Source: Paraburkholderia agricolaris (lineage in GTDB: Bacteria > Pseudomonadota > Gammaproteobacteria > Burkholderiales > Burkholderiaceae). From it: a stretch of 64,000 nt of DNA. Made by a program: the position numbers and the translations under genes. The notes below the pieces were generated by a model, which saw nothing but the letters and a program-made list of their open reading frames with translations, made no database searches and was not told the origin of the DNA. The stretch spans positions 2,294,001 through 2,358,000 of the forward strand of contig NZ_QPER01000001.1 of the NCBI RefSeq assembly GCF_009455635.1, given 5' to 3'. Positions 34,713-42,353 of the stretch are shown in pieces (the stretch's first letter is position 1; every line of letters begins with the position of its first letter).

Positions 34713-36137
34713 TCAGTACTTCATGACCACGAGACGGGTCTGCGTGAATTCGAGCATGCCGTGCTTGCCGTCGTCGCCGCCGAGACCCGAGCGTTTCCAG
34801 CCTGCGTGGAAACCTTGATACGGATCGGCCGGCGTGCGATTCACATACAACTCGCCAGCCTCGATGCCGTTGGCGATCTTCATCGCGCTGCGGTAGTTCT
34901 CGGTATAAAGCACCGAGGACAAACCAAACTGGTGGTCGTTGGCCATCTCCAGCGCTTCGTCCAGCGTGCGGTATTTAACGACCGGCATGATCGGACCGAA
35001 GGTTTCTTCCTGGATGATTTCCATGTCCTGCCGGCAATTCGACAGCAACGTGGCCGGATAGAAAAAGCCCTTGCCTTGCGGCAGCCTGCCGCCGGTTTCG
35101 AGCGTGGCGCCCGCCGCAATTGCGCGCTCCACCATGCCGTGAATCGACTGGCGCGACGCGTCGTTGACGAGTGGCCCCATCAGCGAAGGCTGTTCGCTGC
35201 GATCGCCGCTTTCCACCGCGCTCATATGTTTTTTCAGCAGCGCGACGAAACGGTCATGAACGCTTTCCTGCACATAGACGCGTTCGATCGCCGTGCAAAG
35301 CTGCCCGCAGTGAGTGGTTTTGGATGCAACCAGATCGCGTGCGGCCTTCTCGAGATCGGCATCCGCTTCAATGATGGCGGGTGTCTTGCCGCCCAGTTCG
35401 AGCGAGGGCTTGGCGATATTCGCCTTGCAGTAGTCGAGCACCTTGCGGCCGGCGCCCACGCTGCCCGTCAGCGTGATCATGCCGACCTTGGGATGCGTGC
35501 AGAGCGCCTCGGCGGTTGCGTGATTCATTGCGAGAATGTTCACGACGCCGGCCGGCAACCCGGCCTTCTCCACCGCTCTCGCGATCTCGAACGCCGAGGT
35601 CGGCGTGTTGTTGCTCGGACGCACCACCACGGTATTGCCGGCAATCAGCGCGGGCGCCACCTTGCGCATGAACGTATAGACCGGGTAATTGAACGGGATC
35701 AGGCACGCGACCACGCCGATCGGTTCGCGATGCAACACGAGGTTTTCGTCGGGCGTGTCGCTCGGAATCACCTCGCCTTCGATGCGGCGCGCCCACTCGG
35801 CGTGGTAGCGCGTGATCTGGCCGGCGTAGATCGCCTCATTGGTGGCATCGGCCACGCTCTTGCCCGACTCAAGCGCAAGCGCCGCGCCGATGGCGGGCGC
35901 GCATTCGGTAAGCGCATCGGCAAGCTTGTGCAGATAGACCGCGCGCTCGGCCGAAGGCAGCTTGCGCCAGCCCTTTTGCGCAGCGGCGGCAGCGTCGACC
36001 GCGGCGATCGCTTCGTCGCGGGTGGCGCCCGTGACGTGAGCAATCACGGCTCCGGTAGCAGGGTTGGTGACGGCGATACGCTCGTCGCTTGCTGCGTCGA
36101 TAAAGCAGCCGTTAGCAAAATTCCGGTCGAGTCGCAT
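34713..36137 (-). CDS. aldehyde dehydrogenase, AldA (lactaldehyde/glycolaldehyde) type
   Basis: A 474-residue NAD-dependent enzyme. The ATG at 36137 has AGGAGA upstream and is preferred over a TTG at 36152. Catalytic E247 (SLELGGKTP) and C281 (HCGQLCTAIERVYV) are present. The C-terminal block ELYVNRTPADPYQGFHAGW and GGDDGKHGMLEF is distinctive of AldA. AldA oxidises lactaldehyde and glycolaldehyde to lactate and glycolate. This gene is first in the four-gene set running down to 30301. With glycolate as a possible product it could feed the glc operon in this same window; that link is speculative. Confidence 0.9.
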   Translation of the reverse strand: MRLDRNFANGCFIDAASDERIAVTNPATGAVIAHVTGATRDEAIAAVDAAAAAQKGWRKLPSAERAVYLHKLADALTECAPAIGAALALESGKSVADATNEAIYAGQITRYHAEWARRIEGEVIPSDTPDENLVLHREPIGVVACLIPFNYPVYTFMRKVAPALIAGNTVVVRPSNNTPTSAFEIARAVEKAGLPAGVVNILAMNHATAEALCTHPKVGMITLTGSVGAGRKVLDYCKANIAKPSLELGGKTPAIIEADADLEKAARDLVASKTTHCGQLCTAIERVYVQESVHDRFVALLKKHMSAVESGDRSEQPSLMGPLVNDASRQSIHGMVERAIAAGATLETGGRLPQGKGFFYPATLLSNCRQDMEIIQEETFGPIMPVVKYRTLDEALEMANDHQFGLSSVLYTENYRSAMKIANGIEAGELYVNRTPADPYQGFHAGWKRSGLGGDDGKHGMLEFTQTRLVVMKY

Positions 36138-36216
36138 GTCGTCTCCTGACAAAGCTGGTGCGGTGGTGCATTGCCTTCAGCTATTGCCTTCATGCCAAAG
36201 GTGCATGAACGGAATT

Positions 36217-36263
36217 TTTGTCCGCTGTTTGATGCGCCACAAGCGAATAATTCGCGGGACAAA
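36217..36263. promoter_or_regulatory. nested inverted repeats between aldehyde dehydrogenase and porin
   Basis: The 309-bp divergent gap holds TTTGTCC (36217-36223) and GGACAAA (36257-36263), with the smaller inverted repeat GCGAA-TAA-TTCGC at 36243-36255 inside. It is the only clear symmetric structure in this gap and a candidate operator for both directions. The binding protein is unknown. Confidence 0.4.
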
Positions 36264-36446
36264 CATTCGAAAAAGTCACGTTTATCCAGGGATGTGCCTC
36301 ATACGCGTTTCCCATCTCGAATAGCAGAATCCAGCCTTTGCCAAAAAGCAGCGGCCGTTGAAGCCGGTCGGATCGCGGTTCGAACCCTGTGCTGAACCTC
36401 GCTTCGAACCACCCGGGCCGCTCATTACCAACGTCTGGAGCTCACA

Positions 36447-37604
36447 ATGAAAAAGAATCTCTTCGCTACCGCCGCTTTCACCACGCTCGCCTCGCTGGCG
36501 GCCCCATCTGCCTTCGCGCAGAGCAGCGTGACCTTGTACGGGGTGCTCGACGAGGGTATCGACTACACCAACAACGCGGGACGCGGAGCGGTCTGGGAAA
36601 TGGCGAGCGGTTATGCGCAGGGCAGCCGCTGGGGCCTGAAGGGTTCGGAAGACCTGGGCGGGGGCATGAAGGCGGTGTTCCAGTTGGAAAACGGCTTCGA
36701 CATAAGCTCGGGACGGCTTGGCCAGGGCGGCCGCATGTTCGGCCGTCAGGCCTACGCAGGTTTGAGCGACGGCCGGTTCGGCACGGTCACGCTCGGACGC
36801 CAGTACGACTCGGTGGTCGACTATCTCGCGCCGACCACGGCCAATGGCAACTGGGCCGGCTACCTGTTTGCGCACCCGTACGACAACGACAATACCGACA
36901 ACTCGTTCCGCCTCGGCAATAGCGTGAAGTACACAAGCCCGGAGATCGCGGGCTTCCAGTTCGGCGGCGTGTACAGCTTCAGCAACGACACGAACTTCGC
37001 GAACAACCGCGCCTACAGCTTTGGCGGCAAGTATTCAAACGGCGGGTTGTTGATTGCAGCCGCCTACCTGCAGGCAAACAATCCGGGCGCGGGTTCCACC
37101 GGTGCGATCACCGCGAACGACGCGAGCTTCATCGCCGGGCGCATGCGGGTATTCGGCGCCGGCATCAACTACACCTTTGGTTCGGCGAGCGCCGGTTTTG
37201 CGTACACCAACTCGAACTATAAGGACCCGACCGGCAACGGCTATATCGGCATTCCGCTGGCGGCATCCGGCGTCACATTGAATACGCTGAAGTACCAGAA
37301 TTTCGAAGTGAACGGCAAATATCAGTTCACGCCGGCCTTCTTTGTCGGTGCGCAATATGTGTACACGATGGAGAACTACGATGCGTCGACCGGCAGCGTG
37401 AAGCCGAAAATTCACTCGGTCGGCTTAATGGCGGATTACAACCTATCGACGCGCACGGACGTTTACGTGCAGGGCGAATTCCAGAAGGTCGCGGGCAGTT
37501 CGACCCACTCGATTCTCGACAATGCGTTCATCCCTGGCGTGCAGGCGCCGTCGTCGACGGGCAATCAGCTCGCGGTGCGAGTCGCGCTGCGCCACCAGTT
37601 CTGA
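36447..37604 (+). CDS. OmpC-type outer membrane porin
   Basis: A 385-residue porin with a signal peptide (MKKNLFATAAFTTLASLAAP to AFA) and mature start QSSVTLYGVLDEGIDYTNN. The segments GSRWGLKGSEDLGGGMKAVF and GRQYDSVVDYL match the family, and the final residues ALRHQF give the C-terminal Phe. GGAG lies just before the ATG. It is divergent from the aldehyde dehydrogenase operon, so it may serve as outer membrane entry for the same substrate. It is the closest of the three porins here to the classic Burkholderia Opc type. Confidence 0.93.
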   Translation: MKKNLFATAAFTTLASLAAPSAFAQSSVTLYGVLDEGIDYTNNAGRGAVWEMASGYAQGSRWGLKGSEDLGGGMKAVFQLENGFDISSGRLGQGGRMFGRQAYAGLSDGRFGTVTLGRQYDSVVDYLAPTTANGNWAGYLFAHPYDNDNTDNSFRLGNSVKYTSPEIAGFQFGGVYSFSNDTNFANNRAYSFGGKYSNGGLLIAAAYLQANNPGAGSTGAITANDASFIAGRMRVFGAGINYTFGSASAGFAYTNSNYKDPTGNGYIGIPLAASGVTLNTLKYQNFEVNGKYQFTPAFFVGAQYVYTMENYDASTGSVKPKIHSVGLMADYNLSTRTDVYVQGEFQKVAGSSTHSILDNAFIPGVQAPSSTGNQLAVRVALRHQF

Positions 37605-37650
37605 GCGTCAACAGGTTGCGGGTTGGCGGCTGGGCGTCGCGCTGCCGGTG

Positions 37651-38046
37651 TCAATCTTCCTCCACCGCCGCCTTCAATCTCAACAACGCCTGATCCCACT
37701 GCTGCGAGATCGCCTCGAGCGCTTGCCGCGCTTCGTCAAGGTGCGCCGGTTCAAACGCCCATAAGCGTTCACGGCCCATCTTGACGTCGCGTACCAGGCC
37801 GGCATTGGCGAGCACCTGCAAATGCTGCGTGACCGACTGCCGTGTCATTTCCGTGCCGGCGGTCAATTGCGCAATCGACATCGCACTGCCCGCGCACAAC
37901 ACGGCGATCAGACGCAGGCGCGTTTCGTCGCCGAGCGCCGCGAAAATCTGCGCGGAGCTTCGCAGCATGGCAGCCTTCACACGCGCAGGGCCGGCAGCCG
38001 GTTTAGCACCGGGCGGCTTGCCGGGTAATTTATCCTTTGGCGACAT
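37651..38046 (-). CDS. ArsR family transcriptional regulator
   Basis: A 131-residue winged-helix repressor. AQIFAALGDETRLRLIAVLC is the ArsR/SmtB opening, MSIAQLTAGTEMTRQSVTQHLQVL the recognition helix, and GLVRDVKMGRERLWAFEPAHLDEA the wing. No metal-binding Cys pair of the ELCVCDL type is present, so it is of the non-metal type commonly paired with SRPBCC proteins. The start overlaps the end of the SRPBCC gene by 17 bp, so the regulator is the second gene. Usually it is the first. Confidence 0.9.
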   Translation of the reverse strand: MSPKDKLPGKPPGAKPAAGPARVKAAMLRSSAQIFAALGDETRLRLIAVLCAGSAMSIAQLTAGTEMTRQSVTQHLQVLANAGLVRDVKMGRERLWAFEPAHLDEARQALEAISQQWDQALLRLKAAVEED

Positions 38047-38515
38047 ACTTCTCTATGTTGAGCATCTGTTCCTCCCAGCCGCCGGTATTCATGCGGAACG
38101 CTTCCGCGCGGCGCGAGGCGGGAATCTGGTCGAAACCCGATTCGATCACGCGCAGCAAAGTACCCGAATCGACCTCGCTCAGCTTGAATTCGACCAGCGT
38201 GGTGGGCTCCGACGAGTAATCGACCGTCACATCCACCGCGGCCGGATGCCAGCGAAACGACAGATGATGTTCCGGCTCGATGCGCTCCACCAGCACCTCC
38301 ATGACGAGATGCTCATAACCCCGATAGGTGATCTTGCCTTGAATGGGTTGACCGGCCACAAACTGCTTGCCGTTGAAATTCACGCAAAACCATTTACCGA
38401 ATTCGTCGGCGTTGGACACCGCGCGCCACACGCGCGAGCGCGGCGCCCTCAGCAGAATCTGTTTTTCGATGCGATCGGTCGATGTGCCTTTCGATGTGTC
38501 CGATGAGATTTTCAT
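38030..38515 (-). CDS. SRPBCC/AHSA1 domain protein
   Basis: A 161-residue protein of the START-like fold (Activator of Hsp90 ATPase homologue 1-like). IEKQILLRAPRSRVWRAVSNADEFGKWF is the usual N-terminal half and HLSFRWHPAAVDVTVDY the middle. These proteins bind hydrophobic ligands in a deep pocket; the ligand is unknown. It is translationally coupled to the ArsR gene behind it. The ribosome site AGGAGG lies inside the inverted repeat described at 38514. Confidence 0.88.
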   Translation of the reverse strand: MKISSDTSKGTSTDRIEKQILLRAPRSRVWRAVSNADEFGKWFCVNFNGKQFVAGQPIQGKITYRGYEHLVMEVLVERIEPEHHLSFRWHPAAVDVTVDYSSEPTTLVEFKLSEVDSGTLLRVIESGFDQIPASRRAEAFRMNTGGWEEQMLNIEKYVAKG

Positions 38516-38537
38516 ATGCAGCCTCCTGACTGCATAT
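38514..38537. promoter_or_regulatory. inverted-repeat operator over the SRPBCC start codon
   Basis: ATATGCAG (38514-38521), 8-bp spacer, CTGCATAT (38530-38537) is a perfect 24-bp dyad covering the ATG and ribosome site. A third half-site CTGCATAT follows at 38571-38578. It suits ArsR-type autorepression of the pair. Confidence 0.65.
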
Positions 38538-38624
38538 TAGGCGCGTCGCTCACGACATGCAAGTATTTGCCTGCATATTTTTTCGCACGTACCGAACGTA
38601 CTCAATGTACTCAAGGTCTCCGTA

Positions 38625-39641
38625 TCAATCGCCGACCTTCACCACCACCTTGCCAAATGCACCGCGTTCAAGATGCGCCAGCGCGGCAGGCAGTTGGTCG
38701 AATGCGTAGACCGTATCGACAACCGGCTTGAGACCGAGCGTATCGACCGCGCGCACCAGATCGTCGAACGCGCGCCGATGTCCGACGCCGATGCCCTGGA
38801 TAGTCGGCCGGCCAATGAACGACGGGATACTCGGCAGCGACATGTTGTAGCCGTCGAGCGTGCCGATCAGCGAAATGCGGCCGCCCTGACGCAGCGCACG
38901 CAACGAGGCGCCCAGGTTGTCGCCACCCGCCAGTTCGAACACGTGATCGACACCCCGTCCACCCGTCATCTCGCGCGCAACGCGATCCCAATCGGGCGTC
39001 TCGCTGCGGTCGATACCATGGGTCGCGCCGAGTTCGCGCACGCGCCGCAGTTTGGCCGCGCTGCTTGAGGTAACGATCACCTGCGCGCCGTGGGCGCGAG
39101 CGAGTTGCACGCCGAACAGCGCGACGCCGCCGGTGCCTTGCATCAGCACCGTCTGCCCGGCATGCACGGTGCCCTTCTCGACCAGCGCGAACCACGCAGT
39201 GAGCCCGGCGCATGGCAGCGTGCTGGCCTCGATCGCACTCAAGGTACGCGGCGCGCGGACTGCCCAGGCTTCGTTCAGGATGACGTACTGTGCCAGCACG
39301 CCGGGCAAGGAGCCACCAAGCACACGGGCCTCAGGCGGGCATTCGCCATCGATCCACCCCGCCCAGAATGTTCCGAGCACGTCGTCGCCCTCACTAAAGC
39401 GGATCACGCCTGCCCCCGTGGCCACCACGACGCCGGCCAGGTCGGAGCCTGGTGTCGCCGGCAAGGTCAACGCGGTGCCCGACTGGCCGCCGTTAATGAA
39501 ACCGAGATCGCGGTAGTTCAACGCAACCGCCGCCACGCGCACAACGATCTCCCCCACGCCGGGTGTAGGCACCGCCGTTTCTTCCAGCGCCAGATGCTGC
39601 ACGCCTGCTTGCCGAAAAACCCATTTACCCATCGTTTGCAT
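38625..39641 (-). CDS. medium-chain alcohol dehydrogenase/quinone oxidoreductase-like protein
   Basis: A 338-residue MDR superfamily enzyme started at the ATG at 39641 (GGGA before it). An upstream open stretch to 39860 runs through operator-like DNA and is rejected. The nucleotide-binding motif is GTGGVALFGVQLA and the catalytic-domain region contains RDLGFINGG. The structural-zinc Cys cluster is absent, which favours the zinc-free branch or one-zinc enzymes. The substrate is not evident. It is divergent from a LysR regulator with an 8+19+8 inverted repeat between, so its expression is probably controlled by that regulator. Confidence 0.85.
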   Translation of the reverse strand: MQTMGKWVFRQAGVQHLALEETAVPTPGVGEIVVRVAAVALNYRDLGFINGGQSGTALTLPATPGSDLAGVVVATGAGVIRFSEGDDVLGTFWAGWIDGECPPEARVLGGSLPGVLAQYVILNEAWAVRAPRTLSAIEASTLPCAGLTAWFALVEKGTVHAGQTVLMQGTGGVALFGVQLARAHGAQVIVTSSSAAKLRRVRELGATHGIDRSETPDWDRVAREMTGGRGVDHVFELAGGDNLGASLRALRQGGRISLIGTLDGYNMSLPSIPSFIGRPTIQGIGVGHRRAFDDLVRAVDTLGLKPVVDTVYAFDQLPAALAHLERGAFGKVVVKVGD

Positions 39642-39695
39642 GTCGGCTCCCGCCTGCTCGTTACTAACGGTAAAAAGTCTACGGTTTCTCAGCAC

Positions 39696-39730
39696 GCTAC
39701 AGTGGTGGAGAATTTTCGCTAGACTGTAGC
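39696..39730. promoter_or_regulatory. inverted repeat between alcohol dehydrogenase and LysR genes
   Basis: GCTACAGT (39696-39703) and ACTGTAGC (39723-39730) are perfect 8-bp arms separated by 19 bp. The site is 54 bp from the dehydrogenase start and 46 bp from the LysR start, where a LysR-type regulatory site is expected. Confidence 0.55.
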
Positions 39731-39776
39731 TATTTTGTCGCCAATTGGAATGGCGTACCCGCAGGGAGAAACTTCG

Positions 39777-40709
39777 ATGAGAGACCGTCTGAGCGGTATC
39801 ACCGCCTTCGTCAATGCGGCGGAAGCCGGCAGCTTTGCACTCGCCGCCGAGCGTATGCACCTGTCACGCTCGGCGGTCGGCAAGACGATCGCGCGCCTGG
39901 AGGATCAGCTCGGCACGCGGCTCTTTCGCCGCACCACGCGCAGCCAGAGCCTGACCGAAGACGGCCACGCGTTCTACGAGCGCTGCGTGCGCGCGCTGGC
40001 CGAACTCGAAGCCGGCGAAGCCACCCTGCACGCAGGGCGCCGCGATCCACAGGGGCGCCTGCATGTCAGCGTGCCCGTGTTGTTCGGGCGGCGCTGCATT
40101 GCACCGATTCTGCTGGAGTTGGCGCAGCGCTATCCGCAACTGGAGTTGCAGATCAGCTTCACGGACCGGGTCACCGATCTGGTCGACGAAGGGATCGATC
40201 TGGTTGTACGAAGCGGAAGGCTGCGCGGCGCGGCGGCGGGATTGGTGGCGCGCAAGCTTGGCGAGCAGGTGATGGCGCTATGCGCGGCGCCCGCCTATCT
40301 GGCGAAGCACGGCACGCCTCGCACGGTCGAGGAGCTCGCCAGCCATGAAGGCATCTTCTATGTAACCGGGCGGCAGGAAGCGGCGTGGCCGCTGCCCGAT
40401 GAAAACGGCGAATGGAAGAGCGTCGCGGCACGGCACCGGTTGCGTCTCGACGATCTTGAGACCATTCTCGCGGCCACCATCGCGGGTGCGGGGATCGCAC
40501 GCATGCCGTGCTGGCTGATCGCGGACGCGCTCGATAGCGGCGCACTGGTCAAGGTATTGCCCGAGTTGCCCGGGCCGCGTATCGAGCTTCATCTGGCGTG
40601 GCAACAGACGCGGCATCTGCCGTCGAGAATGCGCGTGGCGATCGACGAACTCGCGGCACGGGTGCCCGCCATTCTTGCCGTAGGCACAGTGGAAATAGCG
40701 GACACATAG
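39777..40709 (+). CDS. LysR family regulator, CrgA/DsdC-like subgroup
   Basis: A 310-residue regulator begun at the ATG at 39777 (AGGGAGA upstream). Residues 1-65 form the winged helix (ITAFVNAAEAGSFALAAERM, LSRSAVGKTIARLEDQLGTRLF). The pattern RLFRRTTRSQSLTEDGHAFYERC belongs to the large LysR subgroup often divergent from oxidoreductases. The effector domain follows. It is divergent from the alcohol dehydrogenase gene, which is its likely target. Confidence 0.9.
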   Translation: MRDRLSGITAFVNAAEAGSFALAAERMHLSRSAVGKTIARLEDQLGTRLFRRTTRSQSLTEDGHAFYERCVRALAELEAGEATLHAGRRDPQGRLHVSVPVLFGRRCIAPILLELAQRYPQLELQISFTDRVTDLVDEGIDLVVRSGRLRGAAAGLVARKLGEQVMALCAAPAYLAKHGTPRTVEELASHEGIFYVTGRQEAAWPLPDENGEWKSVAARHRLRLDDLETILAATIAGAGIARMPCWLIADALDSGALVKVLPELPGPRIELHLAWQQTRHLPSRMRVAIDELAARVPAILAVGTVEIADT

Positions 40710-40783
40710 CGCCAGGACGTTCGGACATTAGGACGTCCGCACCGCCACGACACCCGGCGTCGCGCTGCGGACGTCCAGTTGCA

Positions 40784-42151
40784 CTACTCCGTTGCGTGCG
40801 CGTGCATCACACTGCTGTGCATCGACCACGCCATCCACGGACGGCGCAGTGCGACGATCGCGAGGAACGCGCAAGCCGCCAGCGCGCCGAAAGTCGCGAA
40901 GCCCATCTGATAGCTGCCGGTGCTTTCCTTCGCAATGCCCATCACAACCGGCAGATAAAAGCCGCCAATGCCGCCCGCGGCGCCGACAATGCCCGACATC
41001 AGGCCGGTGCGGCCCGCCCAACGATGCGGCACCAACTGGAAGGTCGCGCCATTGCCCAGACCGAAGGCCACATACAGGCACAGCAACAGCGCAATCCCGC
41101 CCACTATCGACGGCATCGCGGCGGCAAAGACGAAGTCGCACAGCGAAATGATCGCGAGCAGGAAGGTCAAGGCGCGCACGCCGGATACCTTATCGGCAAT
41201 CAAACCGCCGAGCGGCCGCACGATCGCGCCGGTCGCGGCCAGCAGCGCCATGAACAGACCTGCGTCGATCTTCGAGAGCTGATACAGATTCGTTAGCAGC
41301 AGCGAAACATACGACGACATACCGACAAAACCACCGAACGTGATGCTGTACACCAGCATGATCACCCACGTGTCGCGCTCGGCGAGTACCGTGCGATAGC
41401 GCTTGGGCAGCACCGCAATCGCCAGCAGCGCGCCGATCACCGGCAACAGCAGCACGCCGGTCTTGCCCGAGCCGAACATGCCTGCTTCGACCAGCAGCAC
41501 GAGCACGATCAAACCGGCCAGCGTGATCGCGAAGCTGCCGAACGCGCGCAGCACGCTGCCCGATTTGATGCCGGAATCATTGGCCCAGAAGTACAGCGTG
41601 ATACCCGCGATGGCGAGCAACGGCAGCGCGCCGGCAGTGGCCATTTGCCACCCGTAGTGCGCGGCCAGTTGGGGAAACAGGAAACCGTCGAGCACCGCAC
41701 CGATGTTGCCGGCAGCGGCAAGGCCCAGCACGAGGCCCTGCACTTTCGGCGGATAGTTGCTGCCGGCCATCGGTAGCGCCACCGCGAAGCTCGCGCCACC
41801 CACGCCGAGGAATACGCCGAGCACCAGCAGCAAGGTGTACGACGGCACGAACGGCAACAGCGGCAGCACGATGGTCGGCACCGCCGACAGCAACACGCCC
41901 ATCAGCGCAATGCGTTTGCCATGCGCCGATTGATAGAGGTTACCGAGCGTCACGCGCAGGATTGCCGCCGACAGCACCGGCACGGCGACCAGCAAACCTT
42001 GCTGCGCAGGCGTCATAACCACGCTCTTGCTGATGAACGGCGCAAGCGGTCCGTACAGCACCCAGACCGTGAAGCCGGTGTCGAAGTAGAGAAAACACGC
42101 CACCAGTGCGCGCCAGTCTCCGCTCTTTAGTGAGCTCATCACGTTTTTCAT
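40784..42151 (-). CDS. nitrate/nitrite MFS transporter (NarK/NasA type)
   Basis: A 455-residue carrier with 12 helices. The segments GGASFAVALPMAGSNYPPK and FGLGNGATFQLVPHRW are the two nitrate-signature regions of the nitrate-nitrite porter family, and RVTLGNLYQSAHGKR lies in the loop after helix 2. It is downstream of the nitrate reductase fusion on the same strand, but separated by 202 bp that contain a separate sigma-54-like promoter, so it may have its own transcript under nitrogen control. Confidence 0.9.
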   Translation of the reverse strand: MKNVMSSLKSGDWRALVACFLYFDTGFTVWVLYGPLAPFISKSVVMTPAQQGLLVAVPVLSAAILRVTLGNLYQSAHGKRIALMGVLLSAVPTIVLPLLPFVPSYTLLLVLGVFLGVGGASFAVALPMAGSNYPPKVQGLVLGLAAAGNIGAVLDGFLFPQLAAHYGWQMATAGALPLLAIAGITLYFWANDSGIKSGSVLRAFGSFAITLAGLIVLVLLVEAGMFGSGKTGVLLLPVIGALLAIAVLPKRYRTVLAERDTWVIMLVYSITFGGFVGMSSYVSLLLTNLYQLSKIDAGLFMALLAATGAIVRPLGGLIADKVSGVRALTFLLAIISLCDFVFAAAMPSIVGGIALLLCLYVAFGLGNGATFQLVPHRWAGRTGLMSGIVGAAGGIGGFYLPVVMGIAKESTGSYQMGFATFGALAACAFLAIVALRRPWMAWSMHSSVMHAHATE

Positions 42152-42261
42152 TAGGCATCCTCAAATAGACTGATTGTTTTCCAACCTGGCGCATCACGCT
42201 GACTCATTGCGCTCGTGCATGGCGCACCGGAATGATCATCACGTTGAATTCCGGTATGAAC

Positions 42262-42278
42262 ATGCAACCTTCATGCCA
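42262..42278 (-). promoter_or_regulatory. sigma-54-like promoter of the nitrate carrier
   Basis: On the minus strand TGGCATGAAGGTTGCAT has GG and GC 12 bp apart, as in the -24/-12 consensus TGGCAC-N5-TTGC, with one deviation. The predicted start lies near 42252. The RNA would begin with the dyad CCGGAAT...ATTCCGG (42229-42256). No NtrC-like site was found upstream. Confidence 0.5.
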
Positions 42279-42353
42279 TCCGGGCTCTTTTCTGAAGCTG
42301 TACTGCGTACTCTGCGGGATCGTGATGCGGCGCATTGGCCACCGCATTAAAAG

